A stretch of DNA of 64,000 nucleotides, taken from SAR116 cluster bacterium AG-390-L20 (GTDB lineage: Bacteria; Pseudomonadota; Alphaproteobacteria; Puniceispirillales; Marisalimonadaceae). This document shows positions 1 to 8,289 of this stretch, in pieces (the stretch's first letter is position 1; every line of letters starts with the position of its first letter). The notes beneath the pieces were generated by a model. It was given only the letters and a program-made list of their open reading frames with translations, had not been told where the DNA came from and did no database searches. Location of the stretch: contig QCHB01000002.1 of assembly GCA_003278095.1 (NCBI GenBank), forward strand, positions 1 to 64,000, in the 5' to 3' direction. Position numbers and translations under genes: made by a program.

Positions 1-1158
1 AAATCCTGCATAACAAGAATTAGGTTCAATTAAAGTAATTAAAGTTCTAGATGTAAGGTCTATTCTTTTAAAAACTCTTGTCCAAAAGTATGAAATTTCA
101 TTCATTAACCAAAAGTTTTTATAGGTTTCAAATAACTTGTCATAGGATAAAACTTTAGAGATTTCACCAGACGTTTTGAAAACTATTATTCCAATTTCTA
201 ATTCGTTAAATCTTAAATTTAAGATAGTATCATCTAATTCTCTAGCACATTTCAAAAGCCAAAAATCATCACCTTGGGATAGAATTTCACTTAAATTTTC
301 AGGAGCATCTTCAAGAGGGGCATTAATGGTAATTGTAGCAGATTTTTTTTCTCTATCAATTTGGACAGATAATGTCGAATATGTAATCTCTTCATTACTA
401 ACAGTAGTTTTTTGTAAATTGTTAAGCTGAACACCTACTAAATTTTCATTTTGATTTTTATTGCAAGACTTATTCTTAATCAATGAATTAAGTTCATCAT
501 TTAAAGAAGTTTTTTTAGTAATCGTGTCAACTAAACGCCATTCTTTTGCTTTTTTTGCTTTGACACCTTCTTCCATAGTACAAAACACATCTGCAAGATC
601 TCTTCTGATTTTTCTTTTATCAGTGAGTCTGGTCAAGCCTCCTGTACCTGGAAGTACAGCTAAAAGGGGAACTTCAGGCAACGATATACTTGAAGATCCA
701 TCATCTAATAAAATTATATGATCACATGCCAAGGCAAGCTCATAACCACCTCCAGCGCATACGCCTTCAACTAAACATATAAAGAATTGAGATGCTTCTT
801 TGGAAGAGTTTTCTAAGAAGTTTCTAGTTTCATTAGTAAATTTACAAAAATTTACTTTATGAGCATGATCTGATGATGCAAGCATCTTAATATTAGCGCC
901 TGCACAGAATGCTTTTTCATTACCAGATTTTATAATTATTGAACTAATTTGAGGATGCTCAAATCTTAATCTTTGAACTGCGTCTGATAATTCAATATCC
1001 ACACCTATATCATAACTATTTAGTTTTAATTTATATCCCTCAAAAAAACCCTTATCCTCATCCACTTTCATTATTAAAAAAGCAGTATTTTTTTCAAATT
1101 TTAATTCCCAATGATTATATATTTCAGGGTATGTTTCAAAATTTATTTTAGGTTTCAT
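1..1158 (-). CDS. boxC: Benzoyl-CoA-dihydrodiol lyase, N-terminal part (runs off left edge)
   Basis: The reading frame starts with ATG at 1158 and stays open to base 1, giving 386 residues of a family usually near 550, so the C-terminus lies outside the window. BoxC cleaves the ring of 2,3-dihydro-2,3-dihydroxybenzoyl-CoA (formed via the epoxide made by BoxAB) in aerobic benzoate catabolism, releasing formate. Visible signatures are a crotonase-like core with KAFCAGANIKML, the segment VNFCKFTNETRNF, and GGGYELALACDH followed by LPEVPLLAVLPGTGG. A GAGAAG ribosome site precedes the ATG. It is the last visible gene of a minus-strand run that includes benzoate-CoA ligase and an alpha/beta hydrolase, as expected of a box operon. 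The boxA and boxB genes are expected beyond the left edge but are not seen. Confidence 0.9.
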   Translation of the reverse strand, partial: MKPKINFETYPEIYNHWELKFEKNTAFLIMKVDEDKGFFEGYKLKLNSYDIGVDIELSDAVQRLRFEHPQISSIIIKSGNEKAFCAGANIKMLASSDHAHKVNFCKFTNETRNFLENSSKEASQFFICLVEGVCAGGGYELALACDHIILLDDGSSSISLPEVPLLAVLPGTGGLTRLTDKRKIRRDLADVFCTMEEGVKAKKAKEWRLVDTITKKTSLNDELNSLIKNKSCNKNQNENLVGVQLNNLQKTTVSNEEITYSTLSVQIDREKKSATITINAPLEDAPENLSEILSQGDDFWLLKCARELDDTILNLRFNELEIGIIVFKTSGEISKVLSYDKLFETYKNFWLMNEISYFWTRVFKRIDLTSRTLITLIEPNSCYAGF

Positions 1159-1209
1159 TTATCTTCTCGATTTCCAAAAAACTAACTTATTATTAATGAT
1201 ATGATAAGT

Positions 1210-1983
1210 CTATAAAAGTTTTTTTATGAATTGGTCAATATGTTTGATCGTGGCATCTGGGTATTCATAAAATGGGTTATGTCCACAATTTTTAATAATA
1301 ATTTTTTTTAATGTAGAATTTAATTTGTCTTCCAGTATTTTCACCTGGTTTAGTGTTCCATAGGGATCATTAGTACCTTGTATCACTAAAATTGGAGTTT
1401 TTATTTTTGATAAATGATTTGAAATATTCCATTCTTTAAATTTGGGGCTTAACCAAACATTACTCCAACCAAAAAATGCATTATCTACATCATCATGATA
1501 TTTTTCTAATTTAGATTTGAGTTTCTTATTTTTATATTGATCAATAGTTTCTTCAATAGCTTTAATACTTTCATTTTCAACAAAAAAATGTGGAGCTATT
1601 AAAATTGTCCCTAGCAAATTTTTAGTTGACTTATTAACGCTTCCAATAGCTGCTATGGTTCCGCCATCACTATGACCAACTAAAAAATATTTGTTGATAG
1701 ATAGTTTTTCTAAAATAGTAGGTAAATATTTTTCAGCTTCAATACTCATATAATTAGTTGGTCTAGGTAATTTAGCATTTGACGATTTTCCATATCCAAA
1801 TCTTGAATAAACTAAAATATTTAACTTTGTTTTTTCATGAAGTAATTTTGGTATATTTCGCCACATAGCTATAGAGCCTAAGCCCTCATGTAACAAAATT
1901 AAAACAGGACTATTATTAGAAAAGTTTCCTAAGGTAATATACTCAATCTGTTTTTCTTCGATATCTAAAAAAGATGGTTTCAT
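1210..1983 (-). CDS. Alpha/beta hydrolase of the box (benzoate) operon
   Basis: This 257-residue protein has the alpha/beta-hydrolase fold signatures: oxyanion region LLHEGLGS, nucleophile elbow GHSDGG with Ser105, acid in GTNDPYG (Asp206) and base His235 in NCGHNPF. No signal peptide is seen, so it should be cytoplasmic. It lies 17 bases after the benzoate-CoA ligase stop and 51 bases before boxC, all minus strand, so it is probably cotranscribed. Box operons often carry such a hydrolase, thought to act as a thioesterase that recovers CoA or as an enol-lactonase-like enzyme. The sequence alone does not show which. Confidence 0.8.
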   Translation of the reverse strand: MKPSFLDIEEKQIEYITLGNFSNNSPVLILLHEGLGSIAMWRNIPKLLHEKTKLNILVYSRFGYGKSSNAKLPRPTNYMSIEAEKYLPTILEKLSINKYFLVGHSDGGTIAAIGSVNKSTKNLLGTILIAPHFFVENESIKAIEETIDQYKNKKLKSKLEKYHDDVDNAFFGWSNVWLSPKFKEWNISNHLSKIKTPILVIQGTNDPYGTLNQVKILEDKLNSTLKKIIIKNCGHNPFYEYPDATIKHIDQFIKKLL

Positions 1984-2000
1984 TTAAACTACTTAATAAA

Positions 2001-3551
2001 TTATCTTAATTTAAATCTTTGCACTTTACCGGTAGCTGTTTTAGGAAGTTCACTAACAAAATTAATCCATCTTGGATATTTCCATTTTCCAACTTTGTTT
2101 TTTACGTGCTCTTTCAAAATCTCTTCTTTGTCAGTTTTATTTATATTTTCGTTCAAAATAACAAAAGCACATGGTTTATCTAGTCCTTCATTGTCTTGTT
2201 TAGCAACTACAGCTGCCTCCAAAACTAAATCATGCGAAACTAGGGCCTGTTCCACTTCAAATGGAGAAATCCATATTCCACTTACTTTAAACATATCATC
2301 CGTTCTACCACTATAAATATATTTCTCATTGTTAAGTTTTTCATATTTATCTCCTGTTCTTGTCCACTCTCCTTCAAAAGTATTTCTTGATTTTGTTAGC
2401 TTGTTCCAATAACACATAGCAGATGATTCACCTTTAACAAGCAATTCCCCAATTTCACCAACGGCCACATCTTCACCATTTTCATCAACTAATTTTAAAT
2501 CGTACCCTGGCACAGCACTTCCTGATGTACCATAAGTTATATCGTTAGGTTTATTAGATAAAAATATATGAAGCATTTCAGTAGAACCAACACCATCTAG
2601 AATATCAATTCCTGTAATTTTTTTCCAATCAGTTCCAATCTGGAATGGTAGAGCTTCTCCTGCAGACACACATATTCTTAAATTTTGGTATTTTACTGGA
2701 GTTTTTTTTAGTTTTGCAGTCATAGCAGCATAAATAGTTGGGACAGCAAATAAAATAGATGGTTTCATCAACATCATAACTTCATTCACAGTATCGGGTG
2801 TTGGTCTAAGTGGATATAGTGCAGTTGTTGCTCCAACTCCCATTGGAAATGTCATAGCGTTGCCAAGGCCATAAGCAAAAAAAAGTTTGGCTACTGAGAA
2901 TACAACATCACTTTCTTTAATATCTAAAACTTTAGAAGCATATGTTTCGAAAGTGTTTAGAAGACTTCCATGAGCATGTATTACCCCTTTGGGTTCTCCA
3001 GTTGACCCTGACGAATACAACCAAAAAGCAGATTCATCTTTTGACACAATTATTGGTTTTTTTTCGACACATTTTTTAATTTCTTTTTTAAAATTTTTAA
3101 ACTGTTCATTATTTCTATTTTTACCAATTATAAAAATATTTTCGATTTCACTACAAATTTTGGTTGAACCAGTTATTAATTTAATGAGCTCTTCAGAAAT
3201 AAATATTGTATTAGCTCTGCAATCCTCTAATATTGTTTCGATTACTTCTTTCGATAAAAGAGTATTAATAGGAACTGGAATCACTCCAGCTTTTAAACAT
3301 CCCCAGAAAATTATTGGAAATTCAATTTGATCTAAAACCAACATTAATACCCTTTCTTCTCTTCGAACATTAAACTTTGTTAACAGATCAATAATTTTAT
3401 TTGTTTCTATAGATAATTCTTTATAGGTTATACTTCTTCCGTCAGGTATGGCTTCAACAAAAACATTTTTACTTTCAATTTTTGAGTTTAGATGTCTATC
3501 AATAAAATAATAAGATGCATTTGCTTTATTTATCTCTTTGTTATTTGACAT
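2001..3551 (-). CDS. Benzoate-CoA ligase family protein
   Basis: This 516-residue ANL-superfamily enzyme would activate benzoate or a related aromatic acid to its CoA thioester with ATP. The phosphate-binding loop is YSSGSTGEPKGVIHAH, followed by A5-like DGVGSTEMLHIF, the A7/A8 segment TRTGDKYEKL...YSGRTDDMFKVSG and the C-terminal catalytic-lysine motif PKTATGKVQRFKLR. VSGIWISPFEVE and the ending GKWKYPRWINFV are typical of benzoate-CoA ligases (BclA/BadA type). Its position immediately upstream of an alpha/beta hydrolase and boxC supports benzoate as substrate, feeding benzoyl-CoA into the box pathway. A 117-base gap separates it from the molybdenum hydroxylase genes, so it may have its own promoter. 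Confidence 0.88.
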   Translation of the reverse strand: MSNNKEINKANASYYFIDRHLNSKIESKNVFVEAIPDGRSITYKELSIETNKIIDLLTKFNVRREERVLMLVLDQIEFPIIFWGCLKAGVIPVPINTLLSKEVIETILEDCRANTIFISEELIKLITGSTKICSEIENIFIIGKNRNNEQFKNFKKEIKKCVEKKPIIVSKDESAFWLYSSGSTGEPKGVIHAHGSLLNTFETYASKVLDIKESDVVFSVAKLFFAYGLGNAMTFPMGVGATTALYPLRPTPDTVNEVMMLMKPSILFAVPTIYAAMTAKLKKTPVKYQNLRICVSAGEALPFQIGTDWKKITGIDILDGVGSTEMLHIFLSNKPNDITYGTSGSAVPGYDLKLVDENGEDVAVGEIGELLVKGESSAMCYWNKLTKSRNTFEGEWTRTGDKYEKLNNEKYIYSGRTDDMFKVSGIWISPFEVEQALVSHDLVLEAAVVAKQDNEGLDKPCAFVILNENINKTDKEEILKEHVKNKVGKWKYPRWINFVSELPKTATGKVQRFKLR

Positions 3552-3668
3552 AATTGTGTTGCCCCCTTTTTCCTCTATAAATTTAAATATAACTTATAAG
3601 AAATTCTATATGAATTAATTGATATAAAATTTGATTTTTAATATTTAATAATATTTAAATTATTTTTC

Positions 3669-4493
3669 TTACCTTCTGTACAGAGCAGTCTTTATGGTTT
3701 TTAGACCTATCTCTCTAACAATATCTCTTTTATATCTATCAGTACTGTATTGGTCATTTGTTGTATTAAGATCCCACGCAAAATCGTTTAAACTATCCTC
3801 AATTTGATTTAAATCGGTAGTTGACCATTCTATTGATGTCATTTTTTCACTAACACCGCCAACAACAAATCTAATAAAGTTTTCACCAGCAATAACTGCA
3901 AATGATGCCATTGCAAAGTCACCATATTTTTCTGATATTTCTTTAAATGCATATCCGGTATTTTTTTTTGACTTAGGTATTATTATACTTTTAATAATTT
4001 CATTAGATTTTCTCGATGTTAACAAAGGGCCTAGAAAAAAATCCTCTGCATTTACAATCCTTTGAGAAAATACACTCGATAATTTTAATTTTCCTTGAAG
4101 AGCAATAAAGCATAAAGGTATTTCAGAGCTTGGATCTGCATGACATAATGATCCAACAACTGTACCTCTTGCTCTATGCTGTTGATGACCTACATATGGA
4201 AGACATTCAAATAACAAGGGAAACTCTTCTTTTGTTTCTATTCTTTTTTCTAGTTCAATTTGCCTGTATAAAGCACTAATCTCAATATCAAATTTATTAT
4301 TAATTATTGGAACATCGTTTTTAATAGAATTTATATCTATTAAAATTTTAGGTTTAGCTATCCTCATATTTAACATTGCTATAAGAGATTGTCCTCCTGC
4401 AAGAATTTGTGAATCCTCTCCATATCTATTCAAGCCTTCTAAGGCTTCATGCCAAGTTTCTGGTTGGAGAAGGTCAAAAGAGGATGGTTTCAT
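3669..4493 (-). CDS. FAD-binding (medium) subunit of a molybdenum hydroxylase, HmfB/CoxM-like
   Basis: This 274-residue protein is the flavin subunit of a xanthine dehydrogenase-family enzyme, passing electrons from the 2Fe-2S subunit to the acceptor. The two FAD-binding loops are visible: AGGQSLIAML at residues 32-41 and TVVGSLCHADPSSEIP at about 111-126. The C-terminal CO_deh_flav_C region is present (to residue 274). The start overlaps the stop of the large subunit by 4 bases, so the two are translationally coupled. It lacks the cysteine-rich 4Fe-4S insertion of 4-hydroxybenzoyl-CoA reductase HcrB, which argues for a hydroxylating, not reductive, enzyme. The cognate 2Fe-2S gene lies at 11703-12212 in the same run. 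2-Furoyl-CoA dehydrogenase is a good candidate by context. Confidence 0.88.
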   Translation of the reverse strand: MKPSSFDLLQPETWHEALEGLNRYGEDSQILAGGQSLIAMLNMRIAKPKILIDINSIKNDVPIINNKFDIEISALYRQIELEKRIETKEEFPLLFECLPYVGHQQHRARGTVVGSLCHADPSSEIPLCFIALQGKLKLSSVFSQRIVNAEDFFLGPLLTSRKSNEIIKSIIIPKSKKNTGYAFKEISEKYGDFAMASFAVIAGENFIRFVVGGVSEKMTSIEWSTTDLNQIEDSLNDFAWDLNTTNDQYSTDRYKRDIVREIGLKTIKTALYRR

Positions 4494-7471
4494 TTAAACT
4501 TCCTCAAAAATTTAATAAAACTATACCATAAACTAGATTTTTCATATTTTGGAGAAACTGCCTTATTTAAGCGATCAAAGAATTGATTTATTATAATTTT
4601 TGAAGCTGTATTTAAAAAACGCCCACCAACTGCAGCTATTTTTCCTGAAATATTAATATTATATTCGTATGATAACTTTGTAGTGTTTGTGTTCAGAGAT
4701 TTCAGTTTTACTATACCTTCACCACTAGCTATCCCTAATGGTCCACTAGCCCTTCCAATAATTCTTAAACTTTCAGGTTTTGATAAATCTGTTAATTGAG
4801 CAGAAAAGTGATATTCACCCGTAATAGGACCAAAATTAATTTTAATCTTTCCTTCATATAAACAAGAATCCGTGATTTTTATGTCTTCATAAGTTGGCAA
4901 TGTTTTTGATAAAATTTTAGGATCTAATAAAAATGTCCATACTAATTCACGCTTTTGTTCTATTAAATAATTTCCATTGCCATTAATGAGGTTGTTTTTA
5001 GATTGAGTGGTATTTAAAAAATTACCTTGATTATTTTTTCTACGTTTTTTTTCTGTTTTGTCTATATGTGTATAACCATGTACCTTAGAGTGTGTTAATG
5101 GAAGTGTAACATTATCTAGTTTTAATGCGTCACAGGCAGCGTTTGCAATAGCCACTGGGGTTGACATGCAATTACCTTCACCTAAGCCTTTTGATCCCAA
5201 AGGTGTAAATGGGCTTGGAGTTTCAATATGAATTATTGTTGGTGTGATTATTTCTTTTGTAGAAGCAAGTAGATAATCTGCAAATGTACCTGCTAAAAAA
5301 GAGCCATCAGCCGTATATTTAAACTCTTCATATAGTGCTGCTCCTACGCCATGAGCAAATGCTCCATATATTTGGCCGTTAGCAAGAAGAGGATTGATAA
5401 TTTTTCCAGCATCATGACCTGTAATATACCTGTCAATCTTTGTCTTTCCTGTCATAGGATTTATTCTTAGGCCACATACATCAAAAACAAACCCGTAAGC
5501 TAGTGAACCGTTAATTTGATCTTTATTATTTGGAGGTGAAAGTTGTGGAGGTGTCCAATGAATAGTTTCCCTTAATCCATTTTCACAATTTTCTGGAAGA
5601 TTTCCTGGAGACCAATGAGCAGCGCCTACTAATCTGTTAAAAGATATTTTATTGTCGGAGTTATTTTTGTCTAGAACATAATTATTCTCAAAAATAATAT
5701 TTTCCTCGATAGAATTTAATTTTGAGGATGCAATTTTCAATAATCTTTTCTTAAGTTTTTCTGCTGCCAGAAAAGTTGTACCTGCAACCGCGCCTGCAAA
5801 TCTACTAGAATAGTTTCCTGCCGCAATCGACCATGCATCTTTTTGGGTGTCAAGTTCTCCGTTTACTAGGATATTTTCAATATTTATTCCAAAAACATCA
5901 GCAACAATTTGAGACAAGACTGTTTTATGGCCTTGACCTTGTGGTATACTATCGCACGTTACATAAACGCCACCTGTCGGTCCTATAGTCACAGAAGCAC
6001 TTGTAATAGCTCCTCCTTTATGACCTGTTTTTTCTCTTTCTTTAAAAGGAACGGCTGTTGTTATATAACCCATATTTGATATAGAAGGCTCCACGATGGC
6101 AGAATAACCGATGCCATATAGATCACCTTCTTCAATTGCTTTTTTTTGACGGATTTTTATTTCTTTAAATTGATCAGATTTAAGTACTTTTTCTATTAAT
6201 TTATTATATTGACCAGAGTCTAACAGGGCGCCCGATGCTGATTGATAAGGAAAATCTTTATCATTTACTAAATTTAATTTTATTACTTTCAAACGATCTA
6301 AATTTAATTCTGCAGCGATATTATGAACTAATCTTTCAAGTGCATAATAATGTTGGGGACCACCAAAACCTCTATTTAGCCCTGTGGGTGTTTTATTTGT
6401 AACAACAACTCGATTTCTACAAAAAATATTATCTATTAAATACGCTCCAGCTAAATTTCCATGCATTCTATACAATGAAGCTGGTTCTGGAGCTCTAAGA
6501 TAAGCGCCAACATCATCAATCTGATCATAATTTAATGCTAATATTTTTCCATTTTTTTTAACGGCGGCTCTTATATTTGTAACTCTATTAGTAGCAGAAG
6601 AGGCTGCAGTTAAGTGTTCGATTCTATCTTCAACCCATTTTATATTTTTACCAGATATTTTAGAAGCTAAACTGGTCAAAACCATCATTGGAAGAATTGC
6701 TTGTTTAATTCCAAAACTACCACCAGAATCTTGGTTCGAAATAAGTCTTAGTTTGTTTTCGTCTATGTCTAACGATCTTGATATAACAGAATGAAGACTA
6801 AATGGACCTTGAAAATTTGATTGTATGGTATATTGATTGCTCTCAGGATTATAATTGCTTTGAACAATAAATCCTTCTAAAGGTGTGCAACTATTTCTAG
6901 GGTATTCAATTTTTAACTTTACTATTTTATCTGCTTTTTCAAACGCTTGATTAGGGTTTCCATAACAAAACTCTCTGTCACTTAAAACATTAGTTTTAAG
7001 TTGATTATGTACTTTTGGACTGTCATCTAAAGTTGCTTTATATGTATCAATAATAGGCTCCAATTGTTTATATGAAACCTTAATATTTTCAATTGCATCC
7101 TCAGCTATATACCTATCTTTAGCTAATACTAAAGCTATTGGTTCGCCAACGTATCGAACAAATTCAATAGCACAAGGCCATACCTCAATATCAACACGAA
7201 GAACGGATAACAATGGTTTGGAAATTTTAGCAAACATGTTTCCATCAATAATTGAATGAACTCCCGGAATAGCAAGAGCTCCTGATGTGTCTATGTTAAC
7301 GATTTTACCAGATGCATATGAAGATCTTAGGACTGCCACGTGTAATGTACCTGGTGGATGACCTATATCATCACCAAACTGTCCTTTTCCAGAGATTAAT
7401 GTATCATCCTCTGATCTTTCAATACTTGAACCAATATAACAATCATCAATTTTAGTAATAGTCTTTTTCAT
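4490..7471 (-). CDS. Molybdopterin-binding large subunit fused to a CoxG/SRPBCC domain (HmfA/CoxL-like)
   Basis: A 993-residue protein. Residues 1 to about 780 form the molybdopterin-cytosine-dinucleotide catalytic subunit of the xanthine dehydrogenase family: N-terminal a/b hammerhead, GLNRGFGGPQ near residue 366, QGQGHKTVL and the catalytic Glu765 in GSKGLGEGN. After a basic linker (KKRRKNNQGN) the last 170 or so residues form a CoxG-type SRPBCC domain (GPITGEYHFSAQ, ASGPLGIASGEGIVKL), which in CO dehydrogenase systems is a separate membrane-recruiting protein. The form I CODH motif AYxCSFR is absent, so this is not a CO dehydrogenase. Partners are the FAD subunit (overlap of 4 bases) and the 2Fe-2S subunit upstream. 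It should hydroxylate an aromatic or heteroaromatic acid or acyl-CoA. Crotonase and ligase neighbours suggest 2-furoyl-CoA or a similar ring. Confidence 0.88.
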   Translation of the reverse strand: MKKTITKIDDCYIGSSIERSEDDTLISGKGQFGDDIGHPPGTLHVAVLRSSYASGKIVNIDTSGALAIPGVHSIIDGNMFAKISKPLLSVLRVDIEVWPCAIEFVRYVGEPIALVLAKDRYIAEDAIENIKVSYKQLEPIIDTYKATLDDSPKVHNQLKTNVLSDREFCYGNPNQAFEKADKIVKLKIEYPRNSCTPLEGFIVQSNYNPESNQYTIQSNFQGPFSLHSVISRSLDIDENKLRLISNQDSGGSFGIKQAILPMMVLTSLASKISGKNIKWVEDRIEHLTAASSATNRVTNIRAAVKKNGKILALNYDQIDDVGAYLRAPEPASLYRMHGNLAGAYLIDNIFCRNRVVVTNKTPTGLNRGFGGPQHYYALERLVHNIAAELNLDRLKVIKLNLVNDKDFPYQSASGALLDSGQYNKLIEKVLKSDQFKEIKIRQKKAIEEGDLYGIGYSAIVEPSISNMGYITTAVPFKEREKTGHKGGAITSASVTIGPTGGVYVTCDSIPQGQGHKTVLSQIVADVFGINIENILVNGELDTQKDAWSIAAGNYSSRFAGAVAGTTFLAAEKLKKRLLKIASSKLNSIEENIIFENNYVLDKNNSDNKISFNRLVGAAHWSPGNLPENCENGLRETIHWTPPQLSPPNNKDQINGSLAYGFVFDVCGLRINPMTGKTKIDRYITGHDAGKIINPLLANGQIYGAFAHGVGAALYEEFKYTADGSFLAGTFADYLLASTKEIITPTIIHIETPSPFTPLGSKGLGEGNCMSTPVAIANAACDALKLDNVTLPLTHSKVHGYTHIDKTEKKRRKNNQGNFLNTTQSKNNLINGNGNYLIEQKRELVWTFLLDPKILSKTLPTYEDIKITDSCLYEGKIKINFGPITGEYHFSAQLTDLSKPESLRIIGRASGPLGIASGEGIVKLKSLNTNTTKLSYEYNINISGKIAAVGGRFLNTASKIIINQFFDRLNKAVSPKYEKSSLWYSFIKFLRKFK

Positions 7472-7486
7472 TGAATTTAAGTCTCT

Positions 7487-8272
7487 TTAGTAGCCTTTAT
7501 AAACAGGCTTTCTTTTTTCAACAAAACTCTTAACTCCTTCATTAAAATCATCAGAGCTTCTTAATCTTCCATAAGTTTCACCCTCTAATTCAATTGCTAC
7601 GTGTAGAGGGGCGTCTTGTGATGTATTTAATACTGTTTTAATTGCTCTTTGTGCAAGTGGTGAAACAGAACAAAGTTCATCGACTAATTTCGAAATTGTT
7701 ATCTCAAGTTTATCTTTTTCTACTACTTCAGAGGCTAACCCCCAATTAAAAGCTTCTTCTCCAGAAATTTTCTTACCTCTCATAATCATATCTTTAACAC
7801 GAGATAATCCTATCATTCTAGCTAATCTTACCGAGCCACCTGACCCCGGTATCATACCGATTTTCATTTCTGGAAGTGATAATTGGGCACATTTAGTAAC
7901 AATTCGGAAGTCACACGCTAATGAAAACTCTAAACCAACTCCAAAACAATAACCTTGGATAGCTGCAATAACAGGTTTTCTTATTTTTTCTGGTGTCATA
8001 ACATTTTGAGCAAGCATCGTAAGTGTTTCTGGCGTCTCTTGCATAAAACCTTCAATGTTACCACCAGACGAAAAATGATCTCCATCTGCACGCAAAACAA
8101 CTATTCTAATTTCTTCATTTTTATCTAGATCTCTTAGAGATTGAGCTATTTGAATTCTTTGAGAGTACTGAATTATGTTTAATGGTGGTCGAGATAAAAT
8201 AATGTCACCTCGTCTTTTTTCTTGATTTATTTCTACCCTAAAACCGTCAAATTTACTAATTATACTAGACAA
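7487..8272 (-). CDS. Enoyl-CoA hydratase/isomerase family protein (HmfE-like candidate)
   Basis: This 261-residue crotonase-fold enzyme acts on a CoA thioester. The oxyanion-hole segment is HFSSGGNIEGFM. Both crotonase glutamate positions appear filled, in GVGLEFSLACDF and in LPEMKIGMIPGSGGS. It lies 15 bases upstream of the Mo-hydroxylase large subunit and 17 bases after the HpaB-family gene. In the furoate pathway a crotonase (HmfE) hydrolyses the lactone or 2-oxoglutaroyl-CoA, which would fit this position. An ordinary hydratase, or a ring-hydrolase like those of aromatic-CoA routes, is an equally possible reading. Family certain, substrate inferred. Confidence 0.85.
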   Translation of the reverse strand: MSSIISKFDGFRVEINQEKRRGDIILSRPPLNIIQYSQRIQIAQSLRDLDKNEEIRIVVLRADGDHFSSGGNIEGFMQETPETLTMLAQNVMTPEKIRKPVIAAIQGYCFGVGLEFSLACDFRIVTKCAQLSLPEMKIGMIPGSGGSVRLARMIGLSRVKDMIMRGKKISGEEAFNWGLASEVVEKDKLEITISKLVDELCSVSPLAQRAIKTVLNTSQDAPLHVAIELEGETYGRLRSSDDFNEGVKSFVEKRKPVYKGY

Positions 8273-8289
8273 TTATAACTCCTAATTTA

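Noticed and set aside
2095-2316. Open frames on the opposite strand of large genes (this and many similar ones)
   Set aside because: They lack ribosome sites and family similarity and lie fully inside well-supported genes in another frame.
3669-4493. 4-hydroxybenzoyl-CoA reductase FAD subunit (HcrB), which would feed benzoyl-CoA to the box genes
   Set aside because: The 274-residue protein lacks the cysteine-rich 4Fe-4S insertion that distinguishes HcrB, and cysteines are too few.
4490-7471. Carbon monoxide dehydrogenase large subunit
   Set aside because: The form I active-site motif AYxCSFR is missing (GLNRGFGGPQ instead), and the genes sit among CoA ligase and crotonase genes without coxDEF.
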